A stretch of 64,000 bases of DNA from Fructilactobacillus hinvesii (GTDB lineage Bacteria > Bacillota > Bacilli > Lactobacillales > Lactobacillaceae). Below, piece after piece: positions 9,822 to 20,466 of this stretch. The stretch spans positions 620,001-684,000 of the forward strand of contig NZ_CP097118.1 of assembly GCF_024029435.1 (NCBI RefSeq), in the 5' to 3' direction. Every line of letters starts with the position of its first letter. Position 1 is the first letter of the stretch. Both the position numbers and the translations under genes were made by a program. The notes below the pieces were generated by a model, which did no database searches, was not told the DNA's origin, and saw only the letters and a list, made by a program, of their open reading frames with translations.

Positions 9822-9977
9822 GTGCTTAAATTTGTGGGGTCAGTGTGCCCTCAAATGAGCGAGAATAGCGATGATGTAGAAGGTTGCGGCACACCCGGCC
9901 GCTTTGCCATGGCAGATGCGCCGGTAATTTCTACGGAGTTAGTCAATTTTTGGAAAAGAGACGAAGGAGGGATAATT
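9822..9977 (+). promoter_or_regulatory. structured 5' leader of the S10 operon
   Basis: The leader is unusually GC-rich in its middle (9881-9923) and can fold: an outer stem GTAGAA (9876-9881) with TTCTAC (9929-9934) encloses GC-rich arms including the palindrome TGCCATGGCA. By analogy with L4-mediated control of S10 operons this may be an autoregulatory target, but I cannot match it to a named family. An ORF continues through the leader in frame with rpsJ from a TTG at 9822; it has no ribosome binding site and no S10 homology, so it is not counted as coding. Confidence 0.5.
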
Positions 9978-10286
9978 ATGGCAAAAGAAAAAATTCGGAT
10001 CCGTTTAAAGGCTTACGAACACCGTAGTTTAGATCAAGCTGCGGACAAGATTGTGGCAACGGCACAAAGAACTGGGGCAACGATTTCTGGCCCAATTCCA
10101 TTGCCAACTGAAAGAGCTTTATACACTGTGTTAGCATCACCATTTAAATACAGCAAGGCTCAAGAACAATTTGAAATGTTAACCCACAAACGGTTAATCG
10201 ACATTTTGAACCCTACCCCTAAGACGGTCGACTCATTAATGAAGTTAGACTTACCTAGTGGTGTGGATATCGAAATCAAACTTTAA
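9978..10286 (+). CDS. rpsJ: 30S ribosomal protein S10
   Basis: Small subunit head protein and NusE antitermination partner (102 aa). [19 protein letters not shown] is the classic start. ATG 9978 follows AAGGAGG with 8 nt spacing; an upstream in-frame TTG is rejected. First gene of the S10-spc-alpha supercluster. Confidence 0.98.
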   Translation: MAKEKIRIRLKAYEHRSLDQAADKIVATAQRTGATISGPIPLPTERALYTVLASPFKYSKAQEQFEMLTHKRLIDILNPTPKTVDSLMKLDLPSGVDIEIKL

Positions 10287-10314
10287 TTAATTACAAAACA
10301 TTGGAGGTGTACTC

Positions 10315-10950
10315 ATGACCAAAAAAGGAATCTTAGGGAAAAAGGTCGGAATGACCCAAGTTTTTACCGAAAACGGGGAATTAGTTCCAGTTACGGTAGT
10401 TGACGTTACTCCTAACGTTGTCTTACAAGTTAAGAACAACGAAACGGATGGTTACGAAGCAATTCAACTTGGATTTGACGACAAACGTTCAGTATTAAGC
10501 AACAAGCCTGAACAAGGTCATGTTAAAAAGGCAAATACTACTCCTAAGCGCTTCATTCGTGAAATCAGCGATGTCGACTTGGGAGACTACAAAGTTGGTG
10601 ACGAAGTTAAGGCTGACACATTTGCAGCTGGTGACATCGTTGATGTTACGGGTACTACTAAAGGTCATGGTTACCAAGGTAACATCCACAAAGACGGTCA
10701 ACGTCGTGGGCCTACTACTCACGGTTCTCGTTACCACCGTCGTCCTGGTTCATTAGGGGTTATTATTAACCGGGTTGTTAAAGGAATGAAATTACCTGGT
10801 CGGATGGGTAACAAGACGGTTACCATTCAAAACCTCGAAATCATTAAAGCTGATGTGGAAAACAACGTTTTATTGATCAAAGGAAACGTTCCAGGTGCTA
10901 ACAAGACGCTGGTTACTGTTAAAACAGCTGCTAGCGAATCCAGAAAATAA
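10315..10950 (+). CDS. rplC: 50S ribosomal protein L3
   Basis: Early-assembly 23S-binding protein near the peptidyl transferase centre (211 aa). Starts [17 protein letters not shown] and contains the conserved [14 protein letters not shown] loop that approaches the catalytic centre. GGAGGTG precedes the ATG; 28 bp after rpsJ. Confidence 0.98.
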   Translation: MTKKGILGKKVGMTQVFTENGELVPVTVVDVTPNVVLQVKNNETDGYEAIQLGFDDKRSVLSNKPEQGHVKKANTTPKRFIREISDVDLGDYKVGDEVKADTFAAGDIVDVTGTTKGHGYQGNIHKDGQRRGPTTHGSRYHRRPGSLGVIINRVVKGMKLPGRMGNKTVTIQNLEIIKADVENNVLLIKGNVPGANKTLVTVKTAASESRK

Positions 10951-10968
10951 GGAAAGGAGGAACCGTAA

Positions 10969-11592
10969 ATGACAAGCGTATCATTATACAAACAAGATGG
11001 AACTAAAAACGGTGAAGTTGAATTAAACGAAGCCATTTTTAACATTGAACCAAATGAATCAGTTGTCTTTGACACGGTTGTAATGCAACGTGCCTCACTG
11101 CGACAAGGAACGAACGGAAGCAAATCCCGTGGTCAAGTTCGCGGTGGTGGTAAGAAGCCATGGAGACAAAAAGGAACTGGTCGTGCTCGTCAAGGATCAA
11201 TCCGGGCCCCACAATGGGTTGGTGGAGGAACTGTCTTTGGACCACAAGCTCGTTCATACAGCTACCACCTTCCAAAGAAGGTTACTCGATTAGCCGTTAA
11301 GTCAGTTCTATCTGAAAAAGTTGCGAACGGTGATTTACTCGTAGTTGATTCTTTGAGCTTTGATGCACCAAAGACTAAGGAATTTGCTAACTTGTTGAAG
11401 AATCTTGATGCAGCTACGAAGACGCTGGTAGTTTTGGAAGACGGTAACGAAAATGCTGCTCGTTCAGCACGTAACATTGATAACGTAAAGGTTATTAGTG
11501 GTAAAGGGGTTAACACCTTGGACGTCTTGAACAGTAAGAAAGTTATCATTACCAAGGCTGCTCTTTCTCAAGTAGAGGAGGTGCTCGCATAA
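10969..11592 (+). CDS. rplD: 50S ribosomal protein L4
   Basis: Lines the peptide exit tunnel and is the autoregulator of S10 operons in well-studied bacteria (207 aa). The extended tunnel loop with [19 protein letters not shown] is intact, so no macrolide-resistance type deletion is visible. Its stop codon overlaps the rplW start by one base. Confidence 0.98.
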   Translation: MTSVSLYKQDGTKNGEVELNEAIFNIEPNESVVFDTVVMQRASLRQGTNGSKSRGQVRGGGKKPWRQKGTGRARQGSIRAPQWVGGGTVFGPQARSYSYHLPKKVTRLAVKSVLSEKVANGDLLVVDSLSFDAPKTKEFANLLKNLDAATKTLVVLEDGNENAARSARNIDNVKVISGKGVNTLDVLNSKKVIITKAALSQVEEVLA

Positions 11593-11879
11593 TGGATGCA
11601 CGAGATATCATTTTACGTCCGGTTATTACTGAAGCTTCAACTGACCGGATGGACGAAAAGAAATACACGTTTGACGTTGATTTACGGGCAAACAAGAACC
11701 AAGTTCGCGACGCTGTAGAAGAAATCTTCTCCGTTAAAGTGAAAAAGGTTAACTTGATGAACGTTCGTGGAAAAGAAAAACGTCAAGGTCGTTACGTTGG
11801 ATTTACGAAGAAACGTAAGAAGGCAATCGTAACTTTAACCAACGATTCAGACGAAATTAAATTATTCTCTGAAGAATAA
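11592..11879 (+). CDS. rplW: 50S ribosomal protein L23
   Basis: Protein at the tunnel exit that docks trigger factor, SRP and the translocon (95 aa). Start [16 protein letters not shown], end with the basic KRKKAIVTL block. TAATG overlap with rplD implies translational coupling; the ribosome binding site GGAGGTG is inside the end of rplD. Confidence 0.97.
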   Translation: MDARDIILRPVITEASTDRMDEKKYTFDVDLRANKNQVRDAVEEIFSVKVKKVNLMNVRGKEKRQGRYVGFTKKRKKAIVTLTNDSDEIKLFSEE

Positions 11880-11903
11880 ATCATAGAATAGGAGGGAAAC
11901 AAC

Positions 11904-12749
11904 GTGGCTTTAAAGAAATACAAACCAACCACTAACGGTCGGCGTAACATGACTAGTATCGATTACAGTCAAATTACGACGAACAAGCCGGAAAAGAGTT
12001 TGGTAACTGCTAACTCAAAGACTGCTGGTCGAAACAACTCTGGTCGTATGACCGTTCGTCACCGTGGTGGTGGAAACAAACACAAGTACCGTGTGATTGA
12101 TTTCAAGCGGAACCATGATGATGTTCCTGCAACTGTAAAAACAATTGAATACGATCCTAACCGGAGTGCTAACATTGCCTTGGTTGTTTACGAAGATGGA
12201 ATCAAATCTTACATCTTAGCACCAAAGGGCTTAAAGGTTGGCGATGTGATTGAATCTGGTAAGGATGCCGACATTAAGATTGGAAACGCCTTGGCTTTGC
12301 AAGACATTCCAGTTGGTAGTACCATTCACAACATTGAATTAAAACCAGGTAAGGGTGGCCAATTAGCTCGTTCCGCTGGTAACTCTGCTCAATTATTGAG
12401 TAATGAACCAGGCAGCAAGTACTCATTGGTTAAGTTACCTTCCGGTGAAGTTCGGATGATTCTTTCTGTTTGCCGTGCCACGATTGGAACGGTTGGAAAC
12501 GAAGAACATTCCTTAATTAACTGGGGTAAAGCTGGTCGGACTCGTTACCGTGGTCAAAGACCTCACGTTCGTGGATCAGTAATGAACCCTAACGATCACC
12601 CTCATGGTGGTGGGGAAGGTAAAGCTCCAGTTGGTTACCCATCTCCTTTATCTCCATGGCACAAGAAAACGGTTGGAAAGAAGACACGGAAGAAGTCTGC
12701 ACGTTCAACTAAGTTTATTGTTCGTCGTCGTAAAGGTTCAAAGATGTAA
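11904..12749 (+). CDS. rplB: 50S ribosomal protein L2
   Basis: Core 23S-binding protein needed for peptidyl transfer (281 aa). GTG start at 11904 after GGAGGGA. The conserved [13 protein letters not shown] segment and the late [13 protein letters not shown] loop with the critical histidine are present. It has a basic C-terminal tail. Confidence 0.98.
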   Translation: MALKKYKPTTNGRRNMTSIDYSQITTNKPEKSLVTANSKTAGRNNSGRMTVRHRGGGNKHKYRVIDFKRNHDDVPATVKTIEYDPNRSANIALVVYEDGIKSYILAPKGLKVGDVIESGKDADIKIGNALALQDIPVGSTIHNIELKPGKGGQLARSAGNSAQLLSNEPGSKYSLVKLPSGEVRMILSVCRATIGTVGNEEHSLINWGKAGRTRYRGQRPHVRGSVMNPNDHPHGGGEGKAPVGYPSPLSPWHKKTVGKKTRKKSARSTKFIVRRRKGSKM

Positions 12750-12798
12750 TTTAGTTACATCCTAAGCACATCCAGTACACGCAGAGGAGGTTTCATTA

Positions 12799-13074
12799 AT
12801 GAGTCGTAGTTTAAAAAAGGGCCCTTTTGCCGACCAATCTCTTTTAAAGAAGATTGATGCGCAAAAAGACCAAGAAAAGAAAACGGTTATCAAGACTTGG
12901 TCACGCCGTTCAACGATTTTCCCAAGTTTCATTGGATACACTATCTCAGTTTACAACGGTAGAACCCACGTCCCAGTTTACATTCAAGAAGACATGGTAG
13001 GCCACAAACTTGGCGAATTCGTACCAACTCGGACATTCCACGGGCATGGAAATACCGATAAGAAAACTGTATAA
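12799..13074 (+). CDS. rpsS: 30S ribosomal protein S19
   Basis: Small subunit head protein near the A-site finger (91 aa). [12 protein letters not shown] start and the [16 protein letters not shown] end are typical. GAGGAGG precedes the ATG, 49 bp after rplB. Confidence 0.98.
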   Translation: MSRSLKKGPFADQSLLKKIDAQKDQEKKTVIKTWSRRSTIFPSFIGYTISVYNGRTHVPVYIQEDMVGHKLGEFVPTRTFHGHGNTDKKTV

Positions 13075-13089
13075 CAAGGAGGATATCTA

Positions 13090-13446
13090 ATGGCTGAACA
13101 AGTTACATCAGCAAAAGCAATCGCTAAAACTGTTCGCATTGCCCCTCGTAAGGTCCGCCTTGTTTTAGATCTTATTAGAGGCAAGAACGTTGCAGAAGCA
13201 ACTTCAATCCTTAAGTTCACCCCTCGTGGTGCATCTCCAGTGGTTGAAAAAGTTTTACGTTCTGCCGTTGCTAACGCAGAAAACAACTTTGATCTTGATG
13301 GTCAAAACTTGGTTGTAAGCGAAGCTTATGCCGACGAAGGACCAACCTTAAAGCGGTTCCGTCCTCGGGCAAAAGGTTCTGCTTCTCCAATTAACAAACG
13401 TACTAGTCACATCACAATCGTAGTATCAGAAAAGAAGGAGGGATAA
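13090..13446 (+). CDS. rplV: 50S ribosomal protein L22
   Basis: Exit-tunnel protein (118 aa) whose beta-hairpin loop ([20 protein letters not shown]) reaches into the tunnel; no insertion or deletion is seen there. Fifteen bp after rpsS with AAGGAGG. Confidence 0.97.
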   Translation: MAEQVTSAKAIAKTVRIAPRKVRLVLDLIRGKNVAEATSILKFTPRGASPVVEKVLRSAVANAENNFDLDGQNLVVSEAYADEGPTLKRFRPRAKGSASPINKRTSHITIVVSEKKEG

Positions 13447-13447
13447 C

Positions 13448-14110
13448 ATGGGTCAAAAAATTAATCCTAATGGTTTACGAATTGGTGTCACTCGTGGTTG
13501 GCAAGCACAATGGTTTGCAAACGACGATAAATTCGCTTCATACTTAAATGAAGATTTGAAGATTCGTGGCTACCTCGAAAAACGTTTAGCTGACGCTTCT
13601 GTTTCAGAAATTGACATTGAACGGGCTGCTAAACGAGTTAACATTTCCATTCACACTGCTAAACCAGGAATGGTAATTGGTAAGGGTGGTTCTGAAGTTG
13701 AAAGTCTTCGGCAAGCCTTAAACAAATTAACTGGTCGTCGGGTTCACATCAACATTGTGGAAATCAAGAAGCCAGACTTAGAAGCTGACTTGGTTGGTGA
13801 AAACATTGCTCGTCAACTTGAAGGCCGGGTTGCATTCCGTCGGGCCATGCGTGGTGCTATGAAGGGTGTAATGCGCTCTGGTGCTACGGGAGTTAAAACT
13901 CAATCAGCTGGTCGTTTGAACGGAGCTGACATGGCTCGGATCGAAAGTTATTCTGAAGGTCGGGTTCCACTTCACACTTTGAGAGCTGACATTGATTACT
14001 CATGGAATGAAGCACACACTACTTACGGATCAATCGGGGTTAAAACTTGGATTAACCGTGGGGAAGTATTACCTGACAAACCTGAGGAAAATCGCAAGGG
14101 AGGTAAGTAA
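13448..14110 (+). CDS. rpsC: 30S ribosomal protein S3
   Basis: mRNA entry-channel protein (220 aa). The KH domain motif [12 protein letters not shown] is at about residues 76-87. Starts [13 protein letters not shown], one base after the rplV stop; AAGGAGGG lies in the end of rplV. Confidence 0.98.
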   Translation: MGQKINPNGLRIGVTRGWQAQWFANDDKFASYLNEDLKIRGYLEKRLADASVSEIDIERAAKRVNISIHTAKPGMVIGKGGSEVESLRQALNKLTGRRVHINIVEIKKPDLEADLVGENIARQLEGRVAFRRAMRGAMKGVMRSGATGVKTQSAGRLNGADMARIESYSEGRVPLHTLRADIDYSWNEAHTTYGSIGVKTWINRGEVLPDKPEENRKGGK

Positions 14111-14112
14111 AC

Positions 14113-14547
14113 ATGCTGGTACCAAAACGTGTTAAACACCGTCGTGAACACCGTGGTAAGTTACGCGGTCACTCAAAGGGCGGAAACAGCGTTGCTTTCG
14201 GTGAATATGGTTTACAAGCCATTGATTCACATTGGATTACTAACAGACAAATTGAAGCATGCCGGATTGCCATTACTCGTTGCATGAAACGTGGTGGAAA
14301 AGTTTGGATTAAGATTTTCCCACAAAAATCATACACGGAAAAAGGTATTGGTGTTCGGATGGGTAAAGGTAAAGGTAGTCCAGCTGGATGGGTTGCTCCA
14401 GTTAAACGCGGAAAGGTTCTTTTCGAAGTTGCTGGCGTTAACGAAGAAACAGCTATTAAAGCCTTGACTTTAGCTTCAAACAAGTTGCCGGTACGTACTA
14501 AGATTATTAAACGTGAGGAAGTAGGTGGCGAATCAAATGAAGGCTAA
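14113..14547 (+). CDS. rplP: 50S ribosomal protein L16
   Basis: Helps position A-site tRNA (144 aa). [15 protein letters not shown] start, and the loop with [19 protein letters not shown] that binds near the peptidyl transferase centre. Two bp after rpsC and overlapping rpmC. Confidence 0.98.
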   Translation: MLVPKRVKHRREHRGKLRGHSKGGNSVAFGEYGLQAIDSHWITNRQIEACRIAITRCMKRGGKVWIKIFPQKSYTEKGIGVRMGKGKGSPAGWVAPVKRGKVLFEVAGVNEETAIKALTLASNKLPVRTKIIKREEVGGESNEG

Positions 14548-14731
14548 AGAAATTAGTAAGTTAACCACTGATGAAATGCGGGCTAAGGAACAAGATTACA
14601 AAAAAGAATTGTTCAATCTTCGTTTTCAATTAGCCACTGGTCAACTAGAAAACACCGCTCGTTTGAGAACTGTCCGGAAAACAATCGCCCGGCTCAAAAC
14701 AGCTTTGCGGCAAAAGGAATTAAACAAGTAA
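14537..14731 (+). CDS. rpmC: 50S ribosomal protein L29
   Basis: Small helical tunnel-exit protein (64 aa): [14 protein letters not shown] and the family block [20 protein letters not shown] chose ATG 14537, which matches the family start and has AGGTGG 8 nt upstream; a GTG four codons earlier (14525) is also possible. It overlaps rplP by 11 nt. Confidence 0.95.
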   Translation: MKAKEISKLTTDEMRAKEQDYKKELFNLRFQLATGQLENTARLRTVRKTIARLKTALRQKELNK

Positions 14732-14759
14732 GAATCCGAAAAAAGGAGGGTTTATTTAG

Positions 14760-15026
14760 ATGAGCACAGAACGTAATGAACGTAAGCGTTACAGAGGTCG
14801 AGTTGTTTCTGACAAGATGGACAAAACTATCACCGTTGCCGTAGAAACGACTAAGACTCATCCTACTTATGGAAAACGGATTAAGTACACAAAGAAGTAC
14901 AAAGCTCGTGACGAAAACAATCGTGCTAAGTTAAACGATATTGTTGAAATCATGGAAACTCGTCCACTATCAAAAACGGTTCACTTCCGTCTGGTTGACG
15001 TTGTTGAAGAAGCTATCATTATCTAG
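14760..15026 (+). CDS. rpsQ: 30S ribosomal protein S17
   Basis: Primary 16S-binding OB-fold protein (88 aa). The block [14 protein letters not shown] near the N-terminus identifies it. ATG follows AAGGAGGG with slightly long spacing. Confidence 0.97.
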   Translation: MSTERNERKRYRGRVVSDKMDKTITVAVETTKTHPTYGKRIKYTKKYKARDENNRAKLNDIVEIMETRPLSKTVHFRLVDVVEEAIII

Positions 15027-15083
15027 CTTTGTGTCATGTTAATCGTATTTTGATTTTAAATCTGAAGGGAGGACACACTTACC

Positions 15084-15452
15084 ATGATCCAACAAGAAAG
15101 TCGTTTGAAGGTTGCTGATAACTCTGGTGCCCGCGAACTCTTAACTATTAAAGTTTTAGGTGGTTCACGAGTTCGTTACGCCGGTACTGGTGATGTGATT
15201 GTTGCTACTGTTAAACAAGCAACACCAGGTGGCGTTGTCAAAAAAGGAGACGTTGTTAAAGCTGTAATCGTAAGAACTAAAGCCGTTTCTCGTCGTAGCG
15301 ATGGTTCTTACATTCGTTTTGATGAAAACGCTGCTGTTTTAATCAACGATGACAAGAGCCCGAAAGGTACCCGTATTTTTGGACCGGTTGCTCGTGAATT
15401 ACGGAACAACAATTTCATGAAGATTGTTTCATTAGCGCCCGAAGTACTCTAA
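15084..15452 (+). CDS. rplN: 50S ribosomal protein L14
   Basis: Interface protein of the large subunit that contacts the 30S and binds silencing factor RsfS (122 aa). [19 protein letters not shown] and the C-terminal [12 protein letters not shown] are diagnostic. Confidence 0.98.
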   Translation: MIQQESRLKVADNSGARELLTIKVLGGSRVRYAGTGDVIVATVKQATPGGVVKKGDVVKAVIVRTKAVSRRSDGSYIRFDENAAVLINDDKSPKGTRIFGPVARELRNNNFMKIVSLAPEVL

Positions 15453-15485
15453 TTTCACTCACAAAAATAAGGAGGTGCCAGATTA

Positions 15486-15794
15486 ATGTTCTTGAAAACT
15501 GGTGACAAAGTTCGTGTAATTGCAGGAAAGGACAAGGGAAAAGATGGTAACATCACCAAGGTCCTTGCTGCTGACAACCGCGTAGTTGTCGAAGGAATCA
15601 ATAAAGTAAAACAACACAAAAAAGCTTCCCAAGGTAACCCCCAAGGTGGAGTTTTTGACGTTGAAGCACCAATTAACGCTTCTAACGTAATGTTGATTGA
15701 CCCATCAACCAACGAACCAACCCGGGTTGGCATCGAAGTTAAAGATGGTAAAAAAGTTCGTATTTCAAAGAAATCACACAAAGCAATCGACTAA
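15486..15794 (+). CDS. rplX: 50S ribosomal protein L24
   Basis: Assembly initiator with an N-terminal KOW motif ([18 protein letters not shown]), 102 aa. ATG 15486 follows AAGGAGGTG. Confidence 0.97.
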   Translation: MFLKTGDKVRVIAGKDKGKDGNITKVLAADNRVVVEGINKVKQHKKASQGNPQGGVFDVEAPINASNVMLIDPSTNEPTRVGIEVKDGKKVRISKKSHKAID

Positions 15795-15825
15795 CGATTG
15801 TCAGTGAAAGGAGGAAACAATTCGC

Positions 15826-16368
15826 ATGTCTACTCGTTTAGAAGAAAGATATAAGAAAGAAATTCTCCCAGCACTAGTAGAAAAATTCAACTATTCATCA
15901 ATTATGCAAGGACCAAAACTTGAAAAAATTGTTTTGAATATGGGTGTTGGTGATGCTGTAACAAATTCCAAAAACTTAGATGAGGCCGTTAACGAACTGA
16001 CTCTAATTTCTGGACAAAAGCCTTTAGTTACTAAGGCCAAGAAATCAATCGCTGCTTTCCGGTTACGGGAAGGAATGCCGATCGGTGCCAAGGTAACTTT
16101 ACGGGGCGACAAAATGTACGACTTCTTGGATAAATTAATTAACGTTTCTTTACCACGAGTTCGTGACTTCCATGGAGTTCCTAACCGTTCCTTTGATGGT
16201 CGCGGGAACTACACGTTAGGAATTAAGGAACAATTAATTTTCCCAGAAATTAACTACGATGATGTTAACCGGGTTCGCGGTTTAGATATCGTCTTAGTAA
16301 CTACCGCTGAAACTGATGAAGAAGGCCACGAATTGCTCAAACAATTTGGCATGCCTTTTGCTAAATAG
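15826..16368 (+). CDS. rplE: 50S ribosomal protein L5
   Basis: 5S rRNA-binding protein of the central protuberance (180 aa). Conserved [26 protein letters not shown] and [17 protein letters not shown] blocks. AAGGAGG precedes the ATG by 11 nt, slightly long. Confidence 0.98.
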   Translation: MSTRLEERYKKEILPALVEKFNYSSIMQGPKLEKIVLNMGVGDAVTNSKNLDEAVNELTLISGQKPLVTKAKKSIAAFRLREGMPIGAKVTLRGDKMYDFLDKLINVSLPRVRDFHGVPNRSFDGRGNYTLGIKEQLIFPEINYDDVNRVRGLDIVLVTTAETDEEGHELLKQFGMPFAK

Positions 16369-16379
16369 GAGGTTTTAAT

Positions 16380-16565
16380 TTGGCTAAAAAATCAATGGTA
16401 GAAAAGAACAAGCGTCCAGCTAAGTTCTCTACTCAAAACTACACTCGTTGCGAACGTTGTGGTCGACCTCGTGCGGTTTACCAAAAGTTCCACTTATGCC
16501 GAGTTTGCTTACGGCAACTTGCTCACCGGGGCCAAATTCCTGGCATGAAGAAAGCTAGTTGGTAG
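16380..16565 (+). CDS. rpsZ: 30S ribosomal protein S14, zinc-binding type
   Basis: 61-aa C+ form of S14 with a four-cysteine zinc site (CERCGRP ... CRVCLR). TTG start at 16380 after AGGAGG. The zinc-dependent form in the spc cluster is usual for Firmicutes; a zinc-free paralogue, if present, is outside this window. Confidence 0.96.
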   Translation: MAKKSMVEKNKRPAKFSTQNYTRCERCGRPRAVYQKFHLCRVCLRQLAHRGQIPGMKKASW

Positions 16566-16597
16566 AAAAAACAAACTAAAAGGGAGGTTCCACGCTT

Positions 16598-16996
16598 ATG
16601 GCAATGACAGATCCAATTGCAGATTTTTTAACTCGAATTCGGAATGCCAACATGGCACGCCATGCTTCGGTTGATGTACCTGCATCGAAAATTAAACGTA
16701 ATATTGCTGAAATCTTGAAGCGCGAAGGATTTATCAGTCGAGTAGAATACATCGAAGACGATAAACAAGGCGTAATTCGGGTTTTCCTTAAGTACGGTAA
16801 GAACAACGAACGGGTTATTTCCGGATTAAAACGGATTTCTAAACCAGGTTTACGTTCTTACGTTAAAGCAGATGATGTTCCTAAGGTCTTAAATGGTTTA
16901 GGAATCGCGATTATTTCAACTTCAAACGGAGTTATTACTGACAAAGAAGCCCGTGACAAACAAGTCGGTGGCGAAGTCTTAGCTTACGTTTGGTAA
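16598..16996 (+). CDS. rpsH: 30S ribosomal protein S8
   Basis: Central-domain 16S-binding protein (132 aa). [18 protein letters not shown] start and the C-terminal [19 protein letters not shown] block. GGGAGG before the ATG. In other bacteria S8 represses the spc operon; no matching target is obvious here. Confidence 0.98.
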   Translation: MAMTDPIADFLTRIRNANMARHASVDVPASKIKRNIAEILKREGFISRVEYIEDDKQGVIRVFLKYGKNNERVISGLKRISKPGLRSYVKADDVPKVLNGLGIAIISTSNGVITDKEARDKQVGGEVLAYVW

Positions 16997-17027
16997 TTAA
17001 TATAACGGAAACGGAGGTGTTTAACAG

Positions 17028-17567
17028 ATGAGTAGAATTGGTTACAAAACAGTTGTAATTCCAGAAGGAGTTACTGTATCTCGTGACGGTGATCAAGTGA
17101 CCGTTAAGGGTCCTAAAGGTGAATTAACGGAAACTTTCTCTCCATTAGTGGAAATGAAGGTTGACGGTAACGAAGTTAACTTCGAACCAACTGGAAAATA
17201 CGACAACAAGGAACGGGCAATGCACGGAACTTCACGTGCGAACTTCAATAACATGGTTGAAGGAGTTTCAAACGGTTTCAAGAAGAACTTGAAATTAGTT
17301 GGAGTTGGATACCGGACTCAATTAAAGGGAAAAACTTTAATTTTAAACGTTGGTTACTCCAATCCAGTTGAAGTTCCCCTTCCAGAAGACTTAGACGTTA
17401 AAGTTCCTGACAACACAACGATCGAAATCGAAGGAATCAACAAGCAACACGTTGGTGACTTTGCTGCCAAAGTTCGGGCTATTCGTTCCCCAGAACCTTA
17501 CAAGGGGAAAGGGATTCGTTACGAAGGCGAACGGATTGTGCTTAAAGAAGGTAAGACTGGTAAGTAG
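17028..17567 (+). CDS. rplF: 50S ribosomal protein L6
   Basis: Large subunit protein near the sarcin-ricin loop (179 aa), made of two related folds. [15 protein letters not shown] start; conserved C-terminal [16 protein letters not shown]. Confidence 0.98.
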   Translation: MSRIGYKTVVIPEGVTVSRDGDQVTVKGPKGELTETFSPLVEMKVDGNEVNFEPTGKYDNKERAMHGTSRANFNNMVEGVSNGFKKNLKLVGVGYRTQLKGKTLILNVGYSNPVEVPLPEDLDVKVPDNTTIEIEGINKQHVGDFAAKVRAIRSPEPYKGKGIRYEGERIVLKEGKTGK

Positions 17568-17598
17568 TTTTTAAACTGATAATATAGAGGTGACTATT

Positions 17599-17955
17599 TT
17601 GATTTCAAAACCAAGCAAGAACAAAACACGAAAAGTAAGACATGCTCGTGTTCGTAGTAAAATTGCTGGTACTGCTGAGTGCCCACGTTTAGACGTTTTC
17701 CGTTCTAACAAAAACATCTACGCTCAAGTTATTGATGACGTAGCGGGTGTAACGCTAGCTAGTGCCTCAACTCTTGACAAAGAAGTAACTGGAAGCAACA
17801 AAACGGAACAAGCCGCTAGTGTTGGGAAGTTAGTTGCTGAACGGGCCGCTGCCAAAAACATTAAAAAAGTTGTTTTTGACCGTGGTGGTTACTTATACCA
17901 TGGTCGTGTGGCTGCCTTAGCTACGGGCGCACGCGAAAATGGACTCGAATTTTAA
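17599..17955 (+). CDS. rplR: 50S ribosomal protein L18
   Basis: 5S rRNA-binding protein (118 aa). I chose TTG 17599 ([12 protein letters not shown]) because GAGGTG lies 6 nt upstream and the family begins here; an in-frame GTG at 17590 is itself part of that ribosome binding site. Conserved [19 protein letters not shown] and the C-terminal ARENGLEF. Confidence 0.95.
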   Translation: MISKPSKNKTRKVRHARVRSKIAGTAECPRLDVFRSNKNIYAQVIDDVAGVTLASASTLDKEVTGSNKTEQAASVGKLVAERAAAKNIKKVVFDRGGYLYHGRVAALATGARENGLEF

Positions 17956-17976
17956 TCAAAGGAGGAAGACACGCGC

Positions 17977-18480
17977 ATGGCTAAATTTATTGATCCGAAC
18001 AAATTGGATTTAGATGATAACGTAGTTGCCATCAACCGAATTACAAAGGTTGTTAAAGGTGGACGTCGGTTACGGTTTGCTGCCTTAGCTGTTGTTGGTG
18101 ACAAGAATGGTCACGTTGGTTTTGGAACTGGGAAAGCTCAAGAAGTTCCAGAAGCCATCCGAAAGGCCGTTGAAGCTGCTAAAAAGAACCTGATCGAAGT
18201 TCCAATCGTGGGAACAACTATTCCACACGAAATCGTTGGAGTTTACGGTGGGGGTAAGATTTTATTAAAGCCTGCCGAAGAAGGTTCTGGAGTAGCCGCT
18301 GGTGGTGCTGTTCGTGCCGTGATGGACTTAGCTGGTATCAACGATGTTACTAGTAAGCGACTGGGCTCTGATACTGCTATCAACGTTATCCGGGCAACTT
18401 TCGAAGGCCTAAAGGGTCTCAAGAGCGCCGAAGAAGTTTCTGAACTTCGTGGGGTTTCTGTTGACCATTTAGCTGAATAA
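17977..18480 (+). CDS. rpsE: 30S ribosomal protein S5
   Basis: Accuracy-related protein near the mRNA entry (167 aa). The N-terminal double-stranded RNA-binding fold has the [18 protein letters not shown] loop where spectinomycin-resistance changes occur; no deletion is seen there. Confidence 0.98.
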   Translation: MAKFIDPNKLDLDDNVVAINRITKVVKGGRRLRFAALAVVGDKNGHVGFGTGKAQEVPEAIRKAVEAAKKNLIEVPIVGTTIPHEIVGVYGGGKILLKPAEEGSGVAAGGAVRAVMDLAGINDVTSKRLGSDTAINVIRATFEGLKGLKSAEEVSELRGVSVDHLAE

Positions 18481-18493
18481 GGAGGAGATACAG

Positions 18494-18679
18494 ATGGCTC
18501 AATTAAAGATTACTTTAGTTCACAGTGCTGCTCATCGTCTTCCCAAACAACGTAAGATTGTGGAAGCCTTAGGATTAGGCCGGATTAACAGTAGTGTGAT
18601 CAAGCCTGACAATGCAGCAACTCGGGGAGCATTATTCAAGATTGCTCACTTAGTTGAAGTGGAACAGGTTAAAGATTAA
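18494..18679 (+). CDS. rpmD: 50S ribosomal protein L30
   Basis: 61-aa large subunit protein. The block [20 protein letters not shown] is diagnostic. GGAGGAG lies in the 13-bp gap after rpsE. Confidence 0.96.
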   Translation: MAQLKITLVHSAAHRLPKQRKIVEALGLGRINSSVIKPDNAATRGALFKIAHLVEVEQVKD

Positions 18680-18709
18680 TTACATTTAAAGTAAGAGGAG
18701 GTGCAATTC

Positions 18710-19141
18710 ATGAAGTTAGACGAATTAAAAGCTGCTGCAGGTTCCCGTTCCAGCCGGACTCGAAAGGGTCGTGGTCTTGGTAGTAAGGGTAAGACTTCTG
18801 GTCGTGGCCAAAAGGGACAAAAAGCACGTGGTAAGACCCGTTTAGGTTTTGAAGGGGGTCAAATGCCATTGTACCGTCGGATTCCAAAGCGTGGTTTCAC
18901 AAACATCAACCGCAAGGATATTGTGATTGTCAATGTTAACGAATTAAACGCTTTTGATAATGGTGCAGAAGTAACTCCTGAAGCATTAGTAGAAACAGGA
19001 ATTATCCGGAACCTTAAAGACGGAATCAAGGTGCTTGGTAACGGTCAACTGGACAAGAAGTTAACTGTTCAAGCAAACAAATTCTCTGCAAGCGCTAAAA
19101 AAGCAATTGAAGATGCCGGCGGTAAAGCTGAGGTGATCTAA
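18710..19141 (+). CDS. rplO: 50S ribosomal protein L15
   Basis: Late-assembly protein (143 aa) with the glycine/arginine-rich N-terminal extension ([20 protein letters not shown]). ATG 18710 is chosen because GAGGAGG precedes it by 9 nt; the in-frame GTG at 18701 overlaps that site. Overlaps secY by one base. Confidence 0.97.
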   Translation: MKLDELKAAAGSRSSRTRKGRGLGSKGKTSGRGQKGQKARGKTRLGFEGGQMPLYRRIPKRGFTNINRKDIVIVNVNELNAFDNGAEVTPEALVETGIIRNLKDGIKVLGNGQLDKKLTVQANKFSASAKKAIEDAGGKAEVI

Positions 19142-20454
19142 TGTTATCAACCTTAAAAAGTGCATTCCAGGACAAAAGCATTCGGAGTAAAATTTTATTC
19201 ACGTTGTTTGTCCTTGCGGTCTTTCGACTGGGTGCTTACATTACAGTCCCAGGGATTAACGCCAAAGCACTTCAGGAAGTTGCTTCTTCTGGGTTAGTTA
19301 ACGTTTTGAACATGTTTAGTGGTGGAGGGTTAACTAACTATTCCATCTTTGCGATGGGAGTGTCACCCTTCATTACTGCGCAAATTGTGGTTCAGTTATT
19401 ACAAATGGATATTGTTCCGAAGTTTGTTGAATGGGGAAAGCAAGGTGAAGTTGGTCGGCTGAAGCTGGACAAGGTCACTAAGCGACTCACCATTGTGTTA
19501 GCCTTTGCGCAATCGATTGGGATTACAGCTGGATTTAATGCTTTAAGTAGTTTAAACCTGGTGAAGAACCCTGGAATCATGACATACATTAGTATTGGTT
19601 TGATTCTAACGGCCGGAACCATGTTAACCACCTGGATGGGAGACATGATTACTGATAAAGGGGTTGGCCAAGGGGTTTCCATGATTATCTTTGCCGGAAT
19701 TGTTGCCAACATTCCGACGGGATTCCAAAGTATCTATCGTGAATACGTGCAGGGTACGCCAATGGATCAAATCTGGAAGCCACTGCTCTTCATTGGAGCA
19801 TTAATCATTGCGATGTTAATCATCGTGACGTTTGTGACTTGGGTCCAACAAGCGGAACGTCGAATTCCAATTCAATATACCCGCCGGGCGGCTGGTTCTT
19901 CAAAATCTAGTTATCTGCCTCTGAAAGTGAACGTCGCGGGAGTGATTCCCGTAATTTTCGCTAGTGCTTTTATTTCAACCCCCCAAACAATTCTGATGTT
20001 CTTTACCAAGAACTACAGTGATGCGGGTTGGTTCCAATTCTTAACAGAACTGTTTAACATGCAAACTCCAATGGGAGCAACTTTTTACACGGTTCTGATT
20101 GTTGTCTTTACCTTCTTCTATGCCTTCGTTCAGGTTAACCCCCAAAAATTAGCTGAAAACTTGCAAAAGCAAGGAAGCTATATTCCGGGTGTCTGGCCAG
20201 GTAAGGGAACGCAAGACTACGTATCTCGATTATTGATGCGCTTGAGTACGATTGGAGCCCTCTTCTTAGGAGTGGTTTCCATTATTCCGTTGATTGCGCA
20301 AAACGTATGGAACTTAAATAGTTCGATTGGATTAGGGGGAACAAACCTCCTGATCATTGTCGGGGTCACGATTGAGTTTATGAACCAAATTAAAGGGTTG
20401 ACGATGCGGCAGGAATACACTGGATTTATTCAAGATGATCCAGACGCAAAGTAG
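19141..20454 (+). CDS. secY: protein translocase subunit SecY
   Basis: Channel of the Sec translocon (437 aa), ten transmembrane helices. The second helix/plug region reads FRLGAYITVPGINAKAL, and the cytoplasmic loop ending in RRIPIQYTRR is conserved. TAATG overlap with rplO indicates coupling, the standard spc arrangement. Confidence 0.98.
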   Translation: MLSTLKSAFQDKSIRSKILFTLFVLAVFRLGAYITVPGINAKALQEVASSGLVNVLNMFSGGGLTNYSIFAMGVSPFITAQIVVQLLQMDIVPKFVEWGKQGEVGRLKLDKVTKRLTIVLAFAQSIGITAGFNALSSLNLVKNPGIMTYISIGLILTAGTMLTTWMGDMITDKGVGQGVSMIIFAGIVANIPTGFQSIYREYVQGTPMDQIWKPLLFIGALIIAMLIIVTFVTWVQQAERRIPIQYTRRAAGSSKSSYLPLKVNVAGVIPVIFASAFISTPQTILMFFTKNYSDAGWFQFLTELFNMQTPMGATFYTVLIVVFTFFYAFVQVNPQKLAENLQKQGSYIPGVWPGKGTQDYVSRLLMRLSTIGALFLGVVSIIPLIAQNVWNLNSSIGLGGTNLLIIVGVTIEFMNQIKGLTMRQEYTGFIQDDPDAK

Positions 20455-20466
20455 GAGGATAATGGA

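Noticed and set aside
9822..9977. N-terminal extension of S10 from TTG 9822
   Set aside because: No ribosome binding site, no S10 homology and strong RNA structure; ATG 9978 has an ideal site.
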